Assembly (NCBI RefSeq): GCF_001577265.1
Contig: NZ_CP014517.1
Location: 3,260,501-3,324,500, forward strand
Direction: 5' to 3'
Length of the DNA: 64,000 nucleotides
Origin: Variovorax sp. PAMC 28711
GTDB lineage: Bacteria > Pseudomonadota > Gammaproteobacteria > Burkholderiales > Burkholderiaceae_C
Part shown: positions 50,055 through 60,690 of the stretch, piece by piece
Layout of the letters: every line of letters starts with the position of its first letter
How positions within the stretch are numbered: position 1 is the first letter of the stretch
Notes under the pieces: model-generated
The model's input: the letters and a program-made list of their open reading frames with translations, nothing else
What the model was told of the DNA's origin: nothing
The model's database searches: none
Made by a program: the position numbers and the translations under genes

Positions 50055-52695
50055 TGGGATTCTCCGTTGAAGATGTTGAAGTGTCGTCGGCGTCGGGCTC
50101 AGTCTCGCCAATGGCATCGTTTTCTACGATGCGCTGCAAGCCGCTGAGTTTGGCGCCTTCATCGAGGCCGATCAGCGTGACGCCTTGCGTCGCGCGACCG
50201 AGCTCGCGAATTTCGGCAACACGGGTGCGCACGAGCACGCCCTTGTCGGTGATGAGCATGATTTCGTCGTCCGCATGGACCAGAGTCGCGGCAACGACCT
50301 TGCCGTTGCGCTCACTCTGTTGAATCGCGATCATGCCTTTGGTTCCGCGGCCATGACGCGTGTATTCGGTAATGCTTGTGCGCTTTCCGTAACCATTTTC
50401 GGTGGCGGTCAGCACACTTTGCTGTTCGTCCTCGGCAACGAGCATCGCGATCACGCTCTGGCCGACATCCAGCGACATGCCACGCACACCCCGTGCATTG
50501 CGACCGAGCGGCCTGACGTCGTCTTCGTAGAAGCGCACTGCCTTGCCGCCATCGCTGAACAGCATGACGTCGTGCTTGCCATCTGTCAGGGCAGCTCCGA
50601 TCAGGAAGTCGCCGTCATCGAGGTTCACCGCGATGATCCCGCCCTTGCGCGGATTGTTGAATTCGTCCAGTGCTGTTTTCTTGACAGTGCCCATCGACGT
50701 CGCCATGAACACGAACTGGTCGGCCGGGAAGGTGCGCTTCTCGCCCGTCAACGCCAAGACGACGTTGATCTTTTCGCCTTCTTGCAGCGGGAACATGTTG
50801 ACGATCGGCCGGCCGCGCGAGCCGCGCGAGCCTGCCGGTACTTCCCAGACCTTCAGCCAATACAGCCGGCCGCGGTTGGAGAAACAGAGGATGTAGTCGT
50901 GCGTGTTGGCAATGAAGAGCTGATCGATCCAGTCGTCTTCTTTCGTCGCCGTCGCCTGCTTGCCGCGCCCGCCGCGCTTCTGGGCGCGATATTCGCCGAG
51001 CGGCTGACTCTTGATGTAGCCGCTGTGCGAGAGCGTGACCACCATGTCAGTCGGGGTGATCAGGTCTTCGGTCGACAGGTCGTAGGCACTGTGCTCGACC
51101 TGGCTGCGACGGGCGCCGAGCTTGGTCTGGCCGAATTCCTGTTTGATGGTGCCGAGTTCGTCGCCGATGATGGTCGACACGCGCTCCGGCTTGGCCAAGA
51201 TGTCGAGCAAGTCGTCGATCTCGGCCATCACTTCCTTGTACTCCGCAACGATCTTGTCCTGCTCCAGCCCGGTCAGGCGTTGCAAGCGCATCTGCAAAAT
51301 TTCCTGCGCTTGTGTTTCGGAGAGCCGGTAGAGGCCATCCGATCCCATGCCGAATTCCAGCTCCAACCCGTCTGGCCGGTAGTCGTCCGCATTGATGACG
51401 CCGCCGTCGGCGCGTGTGCGCGTGAGCATTTCCCGCACGAGCTTGCTATCCCACGGCCGCGCCATGAGTTCGGTCTTGGCGACAGGTGGCGTCGGGGCGT
51501 TGCGGATGATGGCGATGAATTCATCGATGTTGGCCAGTGCGACGGCCAGACCTTCCAGCACGTGACCGCGCTCGCGCGCTTTTCGCAAAGTGAAGACCGT
51601 ACGACGCGTCACCACTTCGCGGCGATGCTGCAGGAAGACCTCGATGAGGTCCTTCAAATTGCAGAGCTTCGGCTGGCCGTTGATCAGCGCCACCATATTG
51701 ATGCCGAAGGTGTCCTGCAACTGCGTCTGCTTGTACAGGTTGTTCAGCACCACCTCGGGCACTTCGCCACGCTTCAACTCGATCACGAGTCGCATGCCTG
51801 ATTTATCGGATTCGTCCTGGATGTGGCTGATGCCTTCGATCTTCTTCTCGTGCACCAGCTCGGCCATGCGCTCCTGAAGCGTCTTCTTGTTGACCTGATA
51901 GGGCAACTCGTCGACGATGATGGCCTGACGTTGGCCGCGATCGATGTCCTCGAAGTGGCATCTTGCGCGCATCACCACCTTGCCGCGCCCGGTGCGGTAG
52001 CCGTCCTTGATGCCGTTGATGCCGTAGATGATCCCGGCGGTCGGGAAGTCCGGTGCGGGGATGATTTCCATCAACTCATCGATGTCCGCCATCGGATTGC
52101 GCAGCAAATGCAGGCAGGCGTCGACCACCTCGTTCAGGTTGTGCGGCGGAATATTGGTTGCCATCCCGACGGCAATACCGCCGGCCCCGTTGACCAGCAG
52201 ATTTGGCAATTTGCTTGGCAAGACCATTGGCTCTCTTTCGGAGCCGTCGTAATTGTCCTGAAAATCAATCGTTTCCTTGTCGATATCGCCCAGCATTTCG
52301 TGCGCGATCTTGGACAGGCGGATTTCCGTATAGCGCATGGCCGCAGCCTGGTCGCCGTCCACCGAACCGAAATTGCCCTGGCCATCGACCAGCATGTGCC
52401 GCATCGAGAAGTTCTGGGCCAGTCGCACAATCGTGTCGTAGACCGACTGATCGCCATGCGGGTGGTACTTACCGATCACGTCGCCCACGATACGAGCCGA
52501 CTTCTTGTAGGGACGGTTCCAGTCGTTGTTCAGTTCGTGCATCGCAAAGAGCACGCGGCGATGCACCGGTTTGAGGCCGTCCCTTGCATCGGGGAGTGCG
52601 CGCCCGACGATCACGCTCATCGCGTAGTCAAGGTAGCTGCGACGCATTTCCTCTTCGAGACTGATGGGCAGGGTTTCTTTAGCGAACGAGGTCAT
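50047..52695 (-). CDS. gyrA: DNA gyrase subunit A
   Basis: The 882-residue subunit cuts and reseals DNA for negative supercoiling. Catalytic Tyr122 is in [10 protein letters not shown]. The quinolone region reads [13 protein letters not shown], so the site equivalent to E. coli Ser83 is Gln83 and Asp87 is kept. The C-terminal pinwheel includes the GyrA box QKRGGRG. ATG 52695 gives [16 protein letters not shown]; the longer frame upstream is not family-like. It is divergent from ompA. Confidence 0.97.
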   Translation of the reverse strand: MTSFAKETLPISLEEEMRRSYLDYAMSVIVGRALPDARDGLKPVHRRVLFAMHELNNDWNRPYKKSARIVGDVIGKYHPHGDQSVYDTIVRLAQNFSMRHMLVDGQGNFGSVDGDQAAAMRYTEIRLSKIAHEMLGDIDKETIDFQDNYDGSEREPMVLPSKLPNLLVNGAGGIAVGMATNIPPHNLNEVVDACLHLLRNPMADIDELMEIIPAPDFPTAGIIYGINGIKDGYRTGRGKVVMRARCHFEDIDRGQRQAIIVDELPYQVNKKTLQERMAELVHEKKIEGISHIQDESDKSGMRLVIELKRGEVPEVVLNNLYKQTQLQDTFGINMVALINGQPKLCNLKDLIEVFLQHRREVVTRRTVFTLRKARERGHVLEGLAVALANIDEFIAIIRNAPTPPVAKTELMARPWDSKLVREMLTRTRADGGVINADDYRPDGLELEFGMGSDGLYRLSETQAQEILQMRLQRLTGLEQDKIVAEYKEVMAEIDDLLDILAKPERVSTIIGDELGTIKQEFGQTKLGARRSQVEHSAYDLSTEDLITPTDMVVTLSHSGYIKSQPLGEYRAQKRGGRGKQATATKEDDWIDQLFIANTHDYILCFSNRGRLYWLKVWEVPAGSRGSRGRPIVNMFPLQEGEKINVVLALTGEKRTFPADQFVFMATSMGTVKKTALDEFNNPRKGGIIAVNLDDGDFLIGAALTDGKHDVMLFSDGGKAVRFYEDDVRPLGRNARGVRGMSLDVGQSVIAMLVAEDEQQSVLTATENGYGKRTSITEYTRHGRGTKGMIAIQQSERNGKVVAATLVHADDEIMLITDKGVLVRTRVAEIRELGRATQGVTLIGLDEGAKLSGLQRIVENDAIGETEPDADDTSTSSTENPNE

Positions 52696-52881
52696 GAATG
52701 GCACGCAGACAGCAAGGAGGCGAAATTTTACGCTGCGAGCGGTGTCGCACCGCCGCAACACAAGGCCGCTATTCCGCCTCAGTCCTACGATTCCGGGGCG
52801 CCCCGCGTCCTGTTTGCCAAAGACCCTATGGCACAATCGCCTCAACGTTTTGGGTGGTGGTCACTTAAAGCGTCCTTGATT

Positions 52882-52904
52882 CGCAGCGCGGCTGCGGCTT
52901 TTTC
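52882..52904 (+). promoter_or_regulatory. Hairpin with T run in the ompA leader
   Basis: CGCAGC-GCG-GCTGCG forms a 6-bp stem, followed closely by a run of five T. It lies just before the ompA ribosome-binding site (AGGAGA around 52911). It resembles a small terminator or an mRNA-stabilising leader hairpin. The role is inferred from shape only. Confidence 0.4.
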
Positions 52905-52919
52905 CCCAAGAGGAGAACC

Positions 52920-53573
52920 ATGAAGAAACTGAACAAAGTTGCGGTGATGTTTGCAGTCGCTGCGCTCGCCACGGCCGCCGGCGCGCAGACCCGTGTCACC
53001 GCAGCAAACGATGGCCCCGTCATCGACAACTGGCAAAACGGCACCAGCGAGCTGGTCTGGAAGAATGGCACGAACGAACTGTGCTGGCGCGATGCCAACT
53101 GGACGCCCGCAACGGCTGCCAAGGGTTGCGATGGCGCCCTCGTTCCCGCTGCAGCGCCTGTCGCTGGTGTGACGCCAGTTGCGCCGGGCGCACCTGCCGT
53201 GCCGCCAGCAGTGGCAGCCTCGAAGGTGACCTTCGCTGCCGACGCGTTCTTCGACTTCGACAAGTCGGTCCTGAAGCCTGAAGGTCGCGCCAAGCTGACC
53301 GACCTGGTCTCCAAGATCCGTGGCGTCAATCTCGAAGTGATCATCGCTGTGGGCCATACCGACTCGATCGGTACTGTGCCTTACAACCAGCGTTTGTCGG
53401 TGCGTCGCGCCGAAGCCGTCAAGGCCTTCCTGGTCTCGAAGGGCATCGAACGCAACCGCGTTTACACCGAAGGCAAGGGCGAAGCGCAACCTGTTGCGGA
53501 CAACCGCACCAAGGAAGGCCGCGCCAAGAACCGCCGCGTTGAAATCGAAGTGGTCGGTACCCGCGCCAACTGA
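52920..53573 (+). CDS. ompA: OmpA-family peptidoglycan-binding protein
   Basis: The 217-residue protein has a signal peptide (about 1-22, MKKLNKVAVMFAVAALATA). A short region of tryptophan-containing repeats (WQNGTSELVWKNGTNELCW) follows, then a Pro/Ala/Val linker and a C-terminal OmpA domain (FDFDKSVLKPEGRAKLTDL; NQRLSVRRAEAVKAFL). It is much shorter than E. coli OmpA because the beta-barrel is missing. It probably links the envelope to peptidoglycan. The start follows AGGAGA, and a strong terminator follows the stop. Confidence 0.9.
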   Translation: MKKLNKVAVMFAVAALATAAGAQTRVTAANDGPVIDNWQNGTSELVWKNGTNELCWRDANWTPATAAKGCDGALVPAAAPVAGVTPVAPGAPAVPPAVAASKVTFAADAFFDFDKSVLKPEGRAKLTDLVSKIRGVNLEVIIAVGHTDSIGTVPYNQRLSVRRAEAVKAFLVSKGIERNRVYTEGKGEAQPVADNRTKEGRAKNRRVEIEVVGTRAN

Positions 53574-53595
53574 TTCGAAAGAATCTGAAAATGAA

Positions 53596-53618
53596 CCCCG
53601 CCTCGGCGGGGTTTTTTT
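53596..53618 (+). terminator. Rho-independent terminator of ompA
   Basis: A 7-bp GC stem (CCCCGCC/GGCGGGG) with a very short loop is followed by seven T. It lies 23 bp after the ompA stop. The tight loop suggests that the working stem is CCCCGC/GCGGGG. Confidence 0.9.
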
Positions 53619-53649
53619 ATGTCCGATTAATTTCTACATAATCGTAGGC

Positions 53650-54366
53650 ATGACTGAAATTTTGAACGCAGATCCAGCGGAATTGGCTAAATTCTCGGAA
53701 CTGGCACACAGATGGTGGGACCTTGAAAGCGAATTCCGCCCCCTCCACGAGATCAATCCGCTGCGGCTTGAATGGATAGACGGCATTGCACCGCTGACGG
53801 GTCTGCGTGTGCTCGATGTGGGCTGCGGCGGCGGGATTCTGACGGACTCGATGGCGCGTAAAGGGGCCGATGTCTTGGGCATCGACCTGGCAGGAAGAGC
53901 GCTCAAGGTGGCGCAGTTGCATGCTTTGGAAGCCCGGACGCATGGCGTTGCCTACCGCGAAGTCAGCGTCGAGTCACTGGCCGCGGAGCAGCCTGGTACT
54001 TTCGACGTCGTGACTTGCATGGAGATGCTCGAGCATGTCCCGCAGCCAGCATCGGTCGTGAAGGCCTGCGCGGACCTTGCGAAACCCGGGGGCTGGATCT
54101 TTTTCTCGACCATTCACCGAAACGCCAAGGCTTTCCTGTTTGCCATTCTGGGCGCCGAGTACGTCCTGGGACTGCTGCCGCGCGGCACGCACGAGTACCA
54201 GAAGATGATTCGCCCGAGCGAGCTCGCTGCGCACTGTCGCGCAGCCGGCCTCGACCTGCGCCAGACGCGCGGCATGGAATACAGCCCGCTGACCCGGCGC
54301 TACTGGTTGAGCGGCGACACCAGCGTCAACTACATGTTCGCCACCCGCAAGCCCGAGCGCGTGTGA
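53650..54366 (+). CDS. ubiG: Ubiquinone biosynthesis O-methyltransferase UbiG
   Basis: The 238-residue SAM-dependent methyltransferase catalyses both O-methylations of ubiquinone synthesis. SAM motif I is VLDVGCGGG (54-62). The FSELAHRWWDLESEFRPLHEINPLRL N-terminal part and CMEMLEHVPQP are UbiG hallmarks. ATG 53650 gives MTEILNADPAEL. Its stop shares one base with the gph start (TGATG). Confidence 0.95.
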   Translation: MTEILNADPAELAKFSELAHRWWDLESEFRPLHEINPLRLEWIDGIAPLTGLRVLDVGCGGGILTDSMARKGADVLGIDLAGRALKVAQLHALEARTHGVAYREVSVESLAAEQPGTFDVVTCMEMLEHVPQPASVVKACADLAKPGGWIFFSTIHRNAKAFLFAILGAEYVLGLLPRGTHEYQKMIRPSELAAHCRAAGLDLRQTRGMEYSPLTRRYWLSGDTSVNYMFATRKPERV

Positions 54367-55037
54367 TGGGCCGCACGAAGGAAATTCGAGCCGTTTTGTT
54401 CGATCTGGATGGAACGTTGGTGGACAGTGCACCCGAGCTCGGCGCGGCAGCCGACAAGATGCGCACCGATCGGGGTTTGCCGTCCCTGCCGCAAGATCTG
54501 TACCGACCGATGGCAGGGGCCGGTGCACGCGGCATGCTGGGCGTCGCGTTCGGCGTCGTGCCGGACGCGCCGGAATTCGTCGCGCTTCGGGACGAATTTT
54601 TCGTCAATTACGAAAACCGGATGTTGCTCAACACGCACGCCTTCGATGGCGTGGCCGAGCTGATCCACGCACTGGACGAAAAAGGGTTGCCCTGGGGTGT
54701 GGTGACGAACAAATCGATGCGTTTCACGGATCCGCTCACCCAAGCACTGCCGCTGTTCGCCACGGCGCGAGCGGTTGTCAGTGGCGACACCACGCCGTTC
54801 GCGAAGCCGCACCCCGAGCCGTTGTACGAAGCCGCCCGCCGGCTTTGCGTGTCGCCGACCGATTGCGTCTATGTCGGCGACGACGAGCGAGATATCATCG
54901 CCGGCCGCGCTGCGGGCATGTACACAGTGGCCGCGACCTATGGGTACCTGGGCGCGCAGGCCGATGCGGCACGCTGGCAAGCCGACGCATCGATCTCATC
55001 GCCACTCGAACTCTTGCAATGGCTGAATGAGGCCTAA
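54366..55037 (+). CDS. gph: Phosphoglycolate phosphatase (HAD family)
   Basis: The 223-residue HAD phosphatase has DLDGT with nucleophile Asp13 and Asp15, VVTNKS as motif II, KPHPEPLY with the motif III Lys, and VGDDERDI as motif IV. It removes phosphate from 2-phosphoglycolate. It is coupled with ubiG by one shared base, the common gammaproteobacterial and betaproteobacterial pair. The tmRNA gene starts 12 bp later. Confidence 0.92.
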   Translation: MGRTKEIRAVLFDLDGTLVDSAPELGAAADKMRTDRGLPSLPQDLYRPMAGAGARGMLGVAFGVVPDAPEFVALRDEFFVNYENRMLLNTHAFDGVAELIHALDEKGLPWGVVTNKSMRFTDPLTQALPLFATARAVVSGDTTPFAKPHPEPLYEAARRLCVSPTDCVYVGDDERDIIAGRAAGMYTVAATYGYLGAQADAARWQADASISSPLELLQWLNEA

Positions 55038-55049
55038 AATACGAGGCTT

Positions 55050-55434
55050 GGGGCTGCACTGGTTTCGACGTGGGTTGGAATCGTAGCGGGGCATGTCGAG
55101 CTGAATGCGCTCGTAAAACAGATTCAAACAAACTAACTGCAAACGACGAACGTTTCGCACTCGCCGCTTAATTGCCGGTGAGCTTTGCAACAGCAGGCCG
55201 ATGGGCTGGGCAAGGGGGTGACAGAGCAATCTGAAACCTCCGGCTGCAAAGATAATTACATGGGCTGGCTCCGATCCGGGTACCTTGGGTCGGGGCGAGA
55301 AAATAGGGTGCTGGCGTCCGGTTTAGCGTGTGACTGCGCGACTCCGGGTGCGAGACTCAAATCAGATCACTAAACATGTAGAACTGCGCGAAGAAGGCTT
55401 GCGGACGGGGGTTCAAATCCCCCCAGCTCCACCA
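55050..55434 (+). ncRNA. ssrA: Transfer-messenger RNA (tmRNA)
   Basis: The RNA starts GGGGCTGCACTGGTTTCGACG and ends with a T-arm-like GGTTCAAATCC and the acceptor end GCTCCACCA. The tag frame at 55139-55171 encodes ANDERFALAA followed by TAA, a tag shared by many betaproteobacteria. The length is about 385 bases. It rescues stalled ribosomes and tags products for proteolysis. The intact 3' end shows no inserted element. Confidence 0.95.
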
Positions 55435-55442
55435 TCTCCCGG

Positions 55443-55474
55443 AAGGGCCAACCACATCGGTTGGCCCTTTTTTT
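55443..55474 (+). terminator. Rho-independent terminator after tmRNA
   Basis: An 11-bp perfect stem (AAGGGCCAACC and GGTTGGCCCTT, loop ACATC) is followed by a T run to 55474. It begins 9 bp after the CCA end of the tmRNA and should end its transcript. Confidence 0.92.
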
Positions 55475-55535
55475 GGGTTTTGCCGCGGCTATAGTCGGCG
55501 CTCGACGCCTCGCTCGATCACCCCCAGGACCGCCC

Positions 55536-57129
55536 ATGTCGGAAGCTCTGACTGCCACGCTCACCAGTTACTACGACCAGGTGCCTTACGACTCGCACCC
55601 GTTCCCGCAGACAGCGGTCGAGCACCTTGAAGCCTTGTCGTTCCTGTTCGGACTCGATGCACGGCGCCCGGCGTCGCGCGCGTGCTCGAGCTGGGCTGTG
55701 CTGCGGGTGGCAACTTGATTCCGTTTGCGTCGCGCTATCCGAATCCACTGCGCTCGGCGTTGATCTTTCGACCGTGCAAGTCGCACAAGGAGTGGAAGCA
55801 ATCGGCCATGCGGGGCTGAAGAACGTCGAACTGCGTGCGTTCAACATCGCCGAGATCGATGCGTCGTTCGGCCAGTTCGACTACATCGTCTGTCATGGTG
55901 TTTACAGCTGGGTGCCAGCCGATGTGCAGGAGGCCATCCTGCGGGTGTGCTCCGAGAACCTCGCGCCGAACGGCGTGGCCTACATCAGCTACAACGTGTA
56001 CCCGGGCTGGAAGGCGCGCGAAATCGTTCGCGACGCCATGATTCTGCGCGGCGCGCCGCGGGACGAGCCCGAAGAGAAGCTGTCGTATGCGCGAGGCATG
56101 CTGGAGTTTTTGGAGCAGTCGGCCCGGCCCGACAGTGTGCTCAAGAAGACGCTCGAGGAAACCATGCCGATCGTGCGCAGCTCGAGCAACTATTACCTGC
56201 TGCACGAGTTCCTAGAGCCGTGCAACGCGCCGTGCTACTTCAAGGAGTTTGTCGCGCGTTCCAACGCGCATGGGCTGACTTATCTGGCCGATGCCGAACC
56301 GTCCACGATGTTCGTGCAGAACTATGGCGAAAAGGTGCGGGAGCCGCTGCTGCGAGAGTGCGGGGGCAGCCAGATTCTGATGGAGCAGTATCTCGACTTC
56401 CTGGTCAACCGCACCTTCCGGCAGACACTGTTGGTGAAGCAGGCGCGCGGCGCGGACATCCGCTACCGGCTCGATCCCGAACGCATCCGGACGATGGAGT
56501 ACGCGGGCGTTTTCAGCGCCGAGGACGGCAGCGCCTTGACGCTCGACACCCGAGAACAACCGGCGAATGCTTTGCGCAATCTCAAGGTGACCTTGCGTCT
56601 GCCCGTGCACAAGGCCGTGGCGCAAGTGCTCGACGAGCACTATCCCGCGACGGTGAATTCCGGGACCCTGATCGCCGCCGTGGCCGCGCGCATCGGCGAA
56701 ACCGGGGCCGCAGTCGATCCGTTCGTGATGGGCATGCTCGAGGAGCTGTTGATCATCGGTGCGGTGCGAATCCGACGCACCGCTGTGCAGGCGGCAAGCA
56801 ACGTGTCGGCGCATCCGCGAGCCCTGCCGGCGATTCGCCGTGCGCCGGGTCTGGCACTGGAAGCCGGTGCATCGGCAGGCGCCTGCAATCAATGGCACGA
56901 ACCGGTGGGTTTGTCGATGCTGGAGCGCTGCATCTTGCCGTTGCTCGACGGCCAGCATTCGCATGAAGCTTTGGCAGAACACCTCGCAGACGAGGCGCGC
57001 GCCGAGCGCCTGCGGTTTATCAAGGACGACAAGACGATCACGGAGCCTGCAGCGCTGCTCGAGTTCACCCGCCAGCAGGTCGCGCTCGCGCTCAACGACC
57101 TGCGCCGCAAAGCGCTGCTGACCGACTGA
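55536..57129 (+). pseudogene. SAM methyltransferase with regulatory domain, two frameshifts
   Basis: The corrected product would be about 531 residues. It starts MSEALTATLTSYYDQVPYDS, has a class I SAM motif (VLELGCAAGGN), and continues with the methyltransferase regulatory domain (long helical part, LDEHYPATVNSG). The frame is lost at the CCC at 55667-55669 and again near 55744-55746 (AATCC); each fits one missing base. The motif-I piece is thus in a third frame between the two larger pieces. Its substrate is unknown; a protein-lysine or other methyltransferase is possible. Confidence 0.8.
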
Positions 57130-57165
57130 GGTCAGCCGACGCCCGATCTTAAGGAGACCCAAATC

Positions 57166-58902
57166 ATGAATCGCCTTCACCTGACTACCTACTTTCGGAA
57201 CGCGAGCCTCGCCGCCGTTGCGCTCGCGTTCGTGCCGCTGCTGCATGCAGCGTCGCAGGCGCCGGTGGCTGCGCAAAACGGCATGGTCGTGTCGGCACAG
57301 CACCTGGCCACGCAGGTCGGCGTCGACGTGCTCAAGCGTGGCGGCAACGCGATCGACTCGGCGGTCGCGGTGGGCTATGCGCTGGCCGTGGTGTATCCCG
57401 CCGCGGGCAACCTCGGCGGCGGTGGTTTCATGACGGTGCAGCTGGGCGACGGCCGCAAGACCTTTCTCGACTTCCGCGAGAAGGCGCCGCTCGCGGCCAC
57501 GGCCAATATGTACCTCGACAAGGACGGCAACGTCGTCAAGGGTTTGAGCACCAATGGTCATCTGGCCGTCGGCGTTCCGGGCACCGTGTCGGGCTTGGAG
57601 CTCGCGCGCGAGAAGTACGGCACGATGCAGCGCGCCGCGCTGATCGCGCCGTCGATTGCGCTGGCCGAAAAGGGTTTCGCGCTCGACCAGGGCGACATCG
57701 ACATGTTTGCCACCGCCACCAACGACTTCAGGAAGGACCCGGCTTCCGCAGCCATATTCCTCAACAAGGGTGAGCCGTTCGCGGTCGGTCAGACGATCGT
57801 CCAGAAAGACCTGGCAAAGACGCTCAGGGCCATCAGCAGCAAGGGCACCGACGGTTTCTACAAGGGCGCGGTTGGCGCGGCGATCGTGGCGTCCAGCCAG
57901 GCCGGCAAGGGCATCATCACGCAGGCCGATCTCGACCAGTACAAGACACGCGAGCTCGCGCCGGTCGAATGCGACTACCGCGGCTATCGCGTGATTTCCG
58001 CGCCGCCGCCGAGTTCAGGCGGCGTGGTCATCTGCGAGATGCTCAACATCCTCGAGGGCTATCCGCTGAAGGATCTGGGGTTCCGTTCTGCGCAGGCGGT
58101 GCACTACCAGATCGAGGCCATGCGCCACGCTTACATGGATCGCAACAGCTACCTCGGCGATCCCGACTTCGTGAAGAACCCGCTCGAGCGACTCCTGGAC
58201 AAGGGCTACGCCGAAAAGATCCGTGCGGTCATCGATCCGAAGAAGGCCGGCGTCTCCAAAGACATCAAGCCCGGTGTGTCGCCCCACGAAGGCAGCAACA
58301 CCACGCACTACTCGATCACCGACCAGTGGGGCAATGCCGTCTCGGTGACCTACACCTTGAACGACTGGTTCGGCGCCAAAGTCACGGCTGACAAGACGGG
58401 CGTGCTGCTGAACAACGAGATGGACGACTTCACCTCCAAGATCGGTGTGCCCAACATGTACGGCCTGGTGCAGGGCGAGGCCAACGCCATCGCCCCCGGC
58501 AAACGGCCTTTGAGCTCGATGAGCCCGACGATCGTGAGCAAGGACGGCAAGCCCGTCATGGTGCTCGGCACGCCCGGCGGCAGCCGCATCATCACCGCGG
58601 TGCTGCACACCATCCTGAACACGATCGACTACGGCATGAACGTGCAGGAAGCGGTCGACGCGCCGCGCTTCCACCAGCAGTGGCTGCCCGATGTGACCAA
58701 CGTCGAAACCTTCGCGCTGTCGCCCGACACCCGCAAGATCCTCGTTGACATGGGGCATAACCTCGGCGTGCCGCAACCGGCCAATCACATGGCCGCGATC
58801 GTCGTGGGTGCGCCATCGCTGGGCGGCAAGCCGGTCGGCAGCAACCGCTTCTACGGCGCCAACGATCCGCGGCGCAATTCGGGCCTTGCGCTAGGTTATT
58901 GA
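57166..58902 (+). CDS. ggt: Gamma-glutamyltranspeptidase
   Basis: The 578-residue protein has a signal peptide (about 1-29, ending LLHAAS). The self-cleavage site is the second Thr of GSNTTHYSITDQWGNAVS, which becomes the N-terminal nucleophile of the small subunit. GTPGGSR follows. It breaks down glutathione and gamma-glutamyl compounds in the periplasm. It is 36 bp after the methyltransferase gene and 4 bp before the pseudouridine synthase. Confidence 0.93.
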   Translation: MNRLHLTTYFRNASLAAVALAFVPLLHAASQAPVAAQNGMVVSAQHLATQVGVDVLKRGGNAIDSAVAVGYALAVVYPAAGNLGGGGFMTVQLGDGRKTFLDFREKAPLAATANMYLDKDGNVVKGLSTNGHLAVGVPGTVSGLELAREKYGTMQRAALIAPSIALAEKGFALDQGDIDMFATATNDFRKDPASAAIFLNKGEPFAVGQTIVQKDLAKTLRAISSKGTDGFYKGAVGAAIVASSQAGKGIITQADLDQYKTRELAPVECDYRGYRVISAPPPSSGGVVICEMLNILEGYPLKDLGFRSAQAVHYQIEAMRHAYMDRNSYLGDPDFVKNPLERLLDKGYAEKIRAVIDPKKAGVSKDIKPGVSPHEGSNTTHYSITDQWGNAVSVTYTLNDWFGAKVTADKTGVLLNNEMDDFTSKIGVPNMYGLVQGEANAIAPGKRPLSSMSPTIVSKDGKPVMVLGTPGGSRIITAVLHTILNTIDYGMNVQEAVDAPRFHQQWLPDVTNVETFALSPDTRKILVDMGHNLGVPQPANHMAAIVVGAPSLGGKPVGSNRFYGANDPRRNSGLALGY

Positions 58903-58906
58903 ACCC

Positions 58907-59634
58907 GTGCAGCTCCAGGAAATTCTCTACACCCAGGGCTTCGGCACACGGCGCGTTTGCGCCGGTCTGATCCAGCAGGGCTACGTGGCCATCGAGGGCG
59001 CCGTCGTGGCGGAGCCGGCGATCGACCTGAAAGCGGAAGGCCTCCGGTACACGGTGCAAGGCACCGCGTGGGAGTACCACGAGAAGGCCTATCTCATGCT
59101 GCACAAGCCCGCAGGTACGGAGTGCTCCCAGAAGCCTTCGACCTACCCGAGCATCTATACGCTGCTGCCATCGCCGTTGCGCTTGCGCCCCAACAAGGGC
59201 GCGGTGCAGGGCGTCCAGGCCATCGGGCGGCTCGACCAGGACACCACCGGCCTGCTGCTCATGACGGACGACGGCCAGTTCATCCATCGCATGGGCTCGC
59301 CCAAGCACCACGTGCCGAAGGTGTACGAGGTCGTCACCAAGCACCCGGTCGACGAAGCGCAGATTGGCAAATTGCTGGCTGGCGTGGTGCTCGACGACGA
59401 CCGAAGCCGGTGCGTGCAGCGGCGTGCGAACAAACCGGTGAGCTGACGCTGCGCCTGACGCTCACCGAAGGCAAGTACCACCAGGTCAAGCGCATGCTGG
59501 CGGCGGTCGGCAACCGCGTCGAAGGACTGCACCGGTCCCGCATCGGCTCGCTCGAACTTGGCGACTCGCTGGCGCCCGGCAAGTGGCGCTGGCTCACAAC
59601 AGACGAGGTCGAAGCGTTGAGAACTGCACGTTGA
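58907..59634 (+). pseudogene. rsuA: RsuA-family pseudouridine synthase, one frameshift
   Basis: The corrected protein of about 242 residues has an N-terminal S4-like domain and the catalytic GRLDQDTTGLLLMTDDGQF, with Asp as nucleophile. It would modify 16S rRNA at U516 if it is RsuA, but other RsuA/RluE/RluB-type enzymes are possible. The frame breaks at the C run 59401-59402 (after GVVLDDD); the other part continues PKPVRAAACEQTGEL, ending with LEALRTAR-like residues. A single lost C restores it. GTG 58907 is the start, 4 bp after ggt. Confidence 0.82.
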
Positions 59635-59694
59635 GGTCAGCCGATCGCAAGGCTCGGACGTTTAAAGTCGACGATCACCTCACGGACCATTCCC

Positions 59695-60690
59695 TTGCGA
59701 TCTCATGTTTTCCCGACCGGCCGCCTTGCGGCCTTTCTGTTTGTCTGCGCGGCCCTGCTGTCGCCTCTGGCCCATGCCGCTGACGCGCCGCCCTTGTTCG
59801 TGCTCAATTCGCTGGACGCCAACGTCAGTGTCATCAATCCGTCGGACTGGACTGAAAAGGTCCGCATCCCGACCGGCAAGGAACCGCATCACATCTACAT
59901 GACGCCCGACGAAAAGTCGGTCATCGTGGCCAACTCGGCAGGCGATTCGCTGACGTTTTTGAACCCGAAGACGGCCGAGGTACAGCGTGTTGTCTACGGG
60001 ATCATCGACCCCTACCAGCTGCAGTTTTCGCGCGACATGAAGTGGTTCGTGACCGCCGGCAATCGGCTGAACCACGTGGACGTGTACCGCTGGGACGGCA
60101 AGGACCTGACACTCGCCAAACGCATCGCGACCGGCAAGACGCCGAGCCACATCTGGATCGACGGCACGAGCACGATCGCCTACGTGACGATGCAGGACAG
60201 CGACGAACTGATCGCTGTCGACCTGCCGACGCAGACCATCAAATGGCGCACGCCGACCGGTGCGATGCCCGCCGATATTTTCGGTATTCACGGCGGCAAG
60301 ACGTTGCTTGTCGGCCTGACCGGCAGCGACGGCGTCCAGGTGTTCGACGTGGCCGGCCCCCAGCCCAAACTGGTTGGCAAGATTCCCACTGGCAAGGGCG
60401 CGCACGCGTTTCGCGCGGCGGGCGACGGCAAGAGCGTGTTCATCAGCAACCGCGTGGCCAACACGATCAGCCGCATCGATTTCGCCACGCTCAAGGTGAC
60501 CGACGAATACCCGGTGCCGGGCGGCCCGGACTGCATGGATGTGTCGGCCGATGGCAAGACGCTGTATGTCACATCGCGCTGGGCCAAGAAGCTCAGCGTC
60601 GTCGATCTGGCCACGCGCAAGGTGGTTCGCACCGTGAACGTGGGCCGCTCGCCGCATGGCGTCTGGACGCTCGCCCATGCGTCTCGCTGA
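59695..60690 (+). CDS. Exported YncE-like beta-propeller protein
   Basis: The 331-residue protein has a signal peptide (FLFVCAALLSPLAHA) and a seven-bladed propeller-like series of repeats, each near 40 residues. It includes VIPTGKEPHH-like and NVGRSPHGVWTL motifs that are common in YncE and PQQ-dependent-associated proteins. Binding partner and function are unknown. The start is a TTG at 59695, and no ATG precedes the signal peptide. It overlaps the next gene by 14 bp. Confidence 0.75.
   Translation: MRSHVFPTGRLAAFLFVCAALLSPLAHAADAPPLFVLNSLDANVSVINPSDWTEKVRIPTGKEPHHIYMTPDEKSVIVANSAGDSLTFLNPKTAEVQRVVYGIIDPYQLQFSRDMKWFVTAGNRLNHVDVYRWDGKDLTLAKRIATGKTPSHIWIDGTSTIAYVTMQDSDELIAVDLPTQTIKWRTPTGAMPADIFGIHGGKTLLVGLTGSDGVQVFDVAGPQPKLVGKIPTGKGAHAFRAAGDGKSVFISNRVANTISRIDFATLKVTDEYPVPGGPDCMDVSADGKTLYVTSRWAKKLSVVDLATRKVVRTVNVGRSPHGVWTLAHASR

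Noticed and set aside
52696-52919. Clear -35/-10 promoter for ompA
   Set aside because: A TTGCCA and a CACAAT are present, but their spacing is about 12 bases, too short for a confident call.
55050-55434. Phage or island integration at the tmRNA 3' end
   Set aside because: The 3' end is single and intact, with a terminator next and no integrase or repeat copy within the window.
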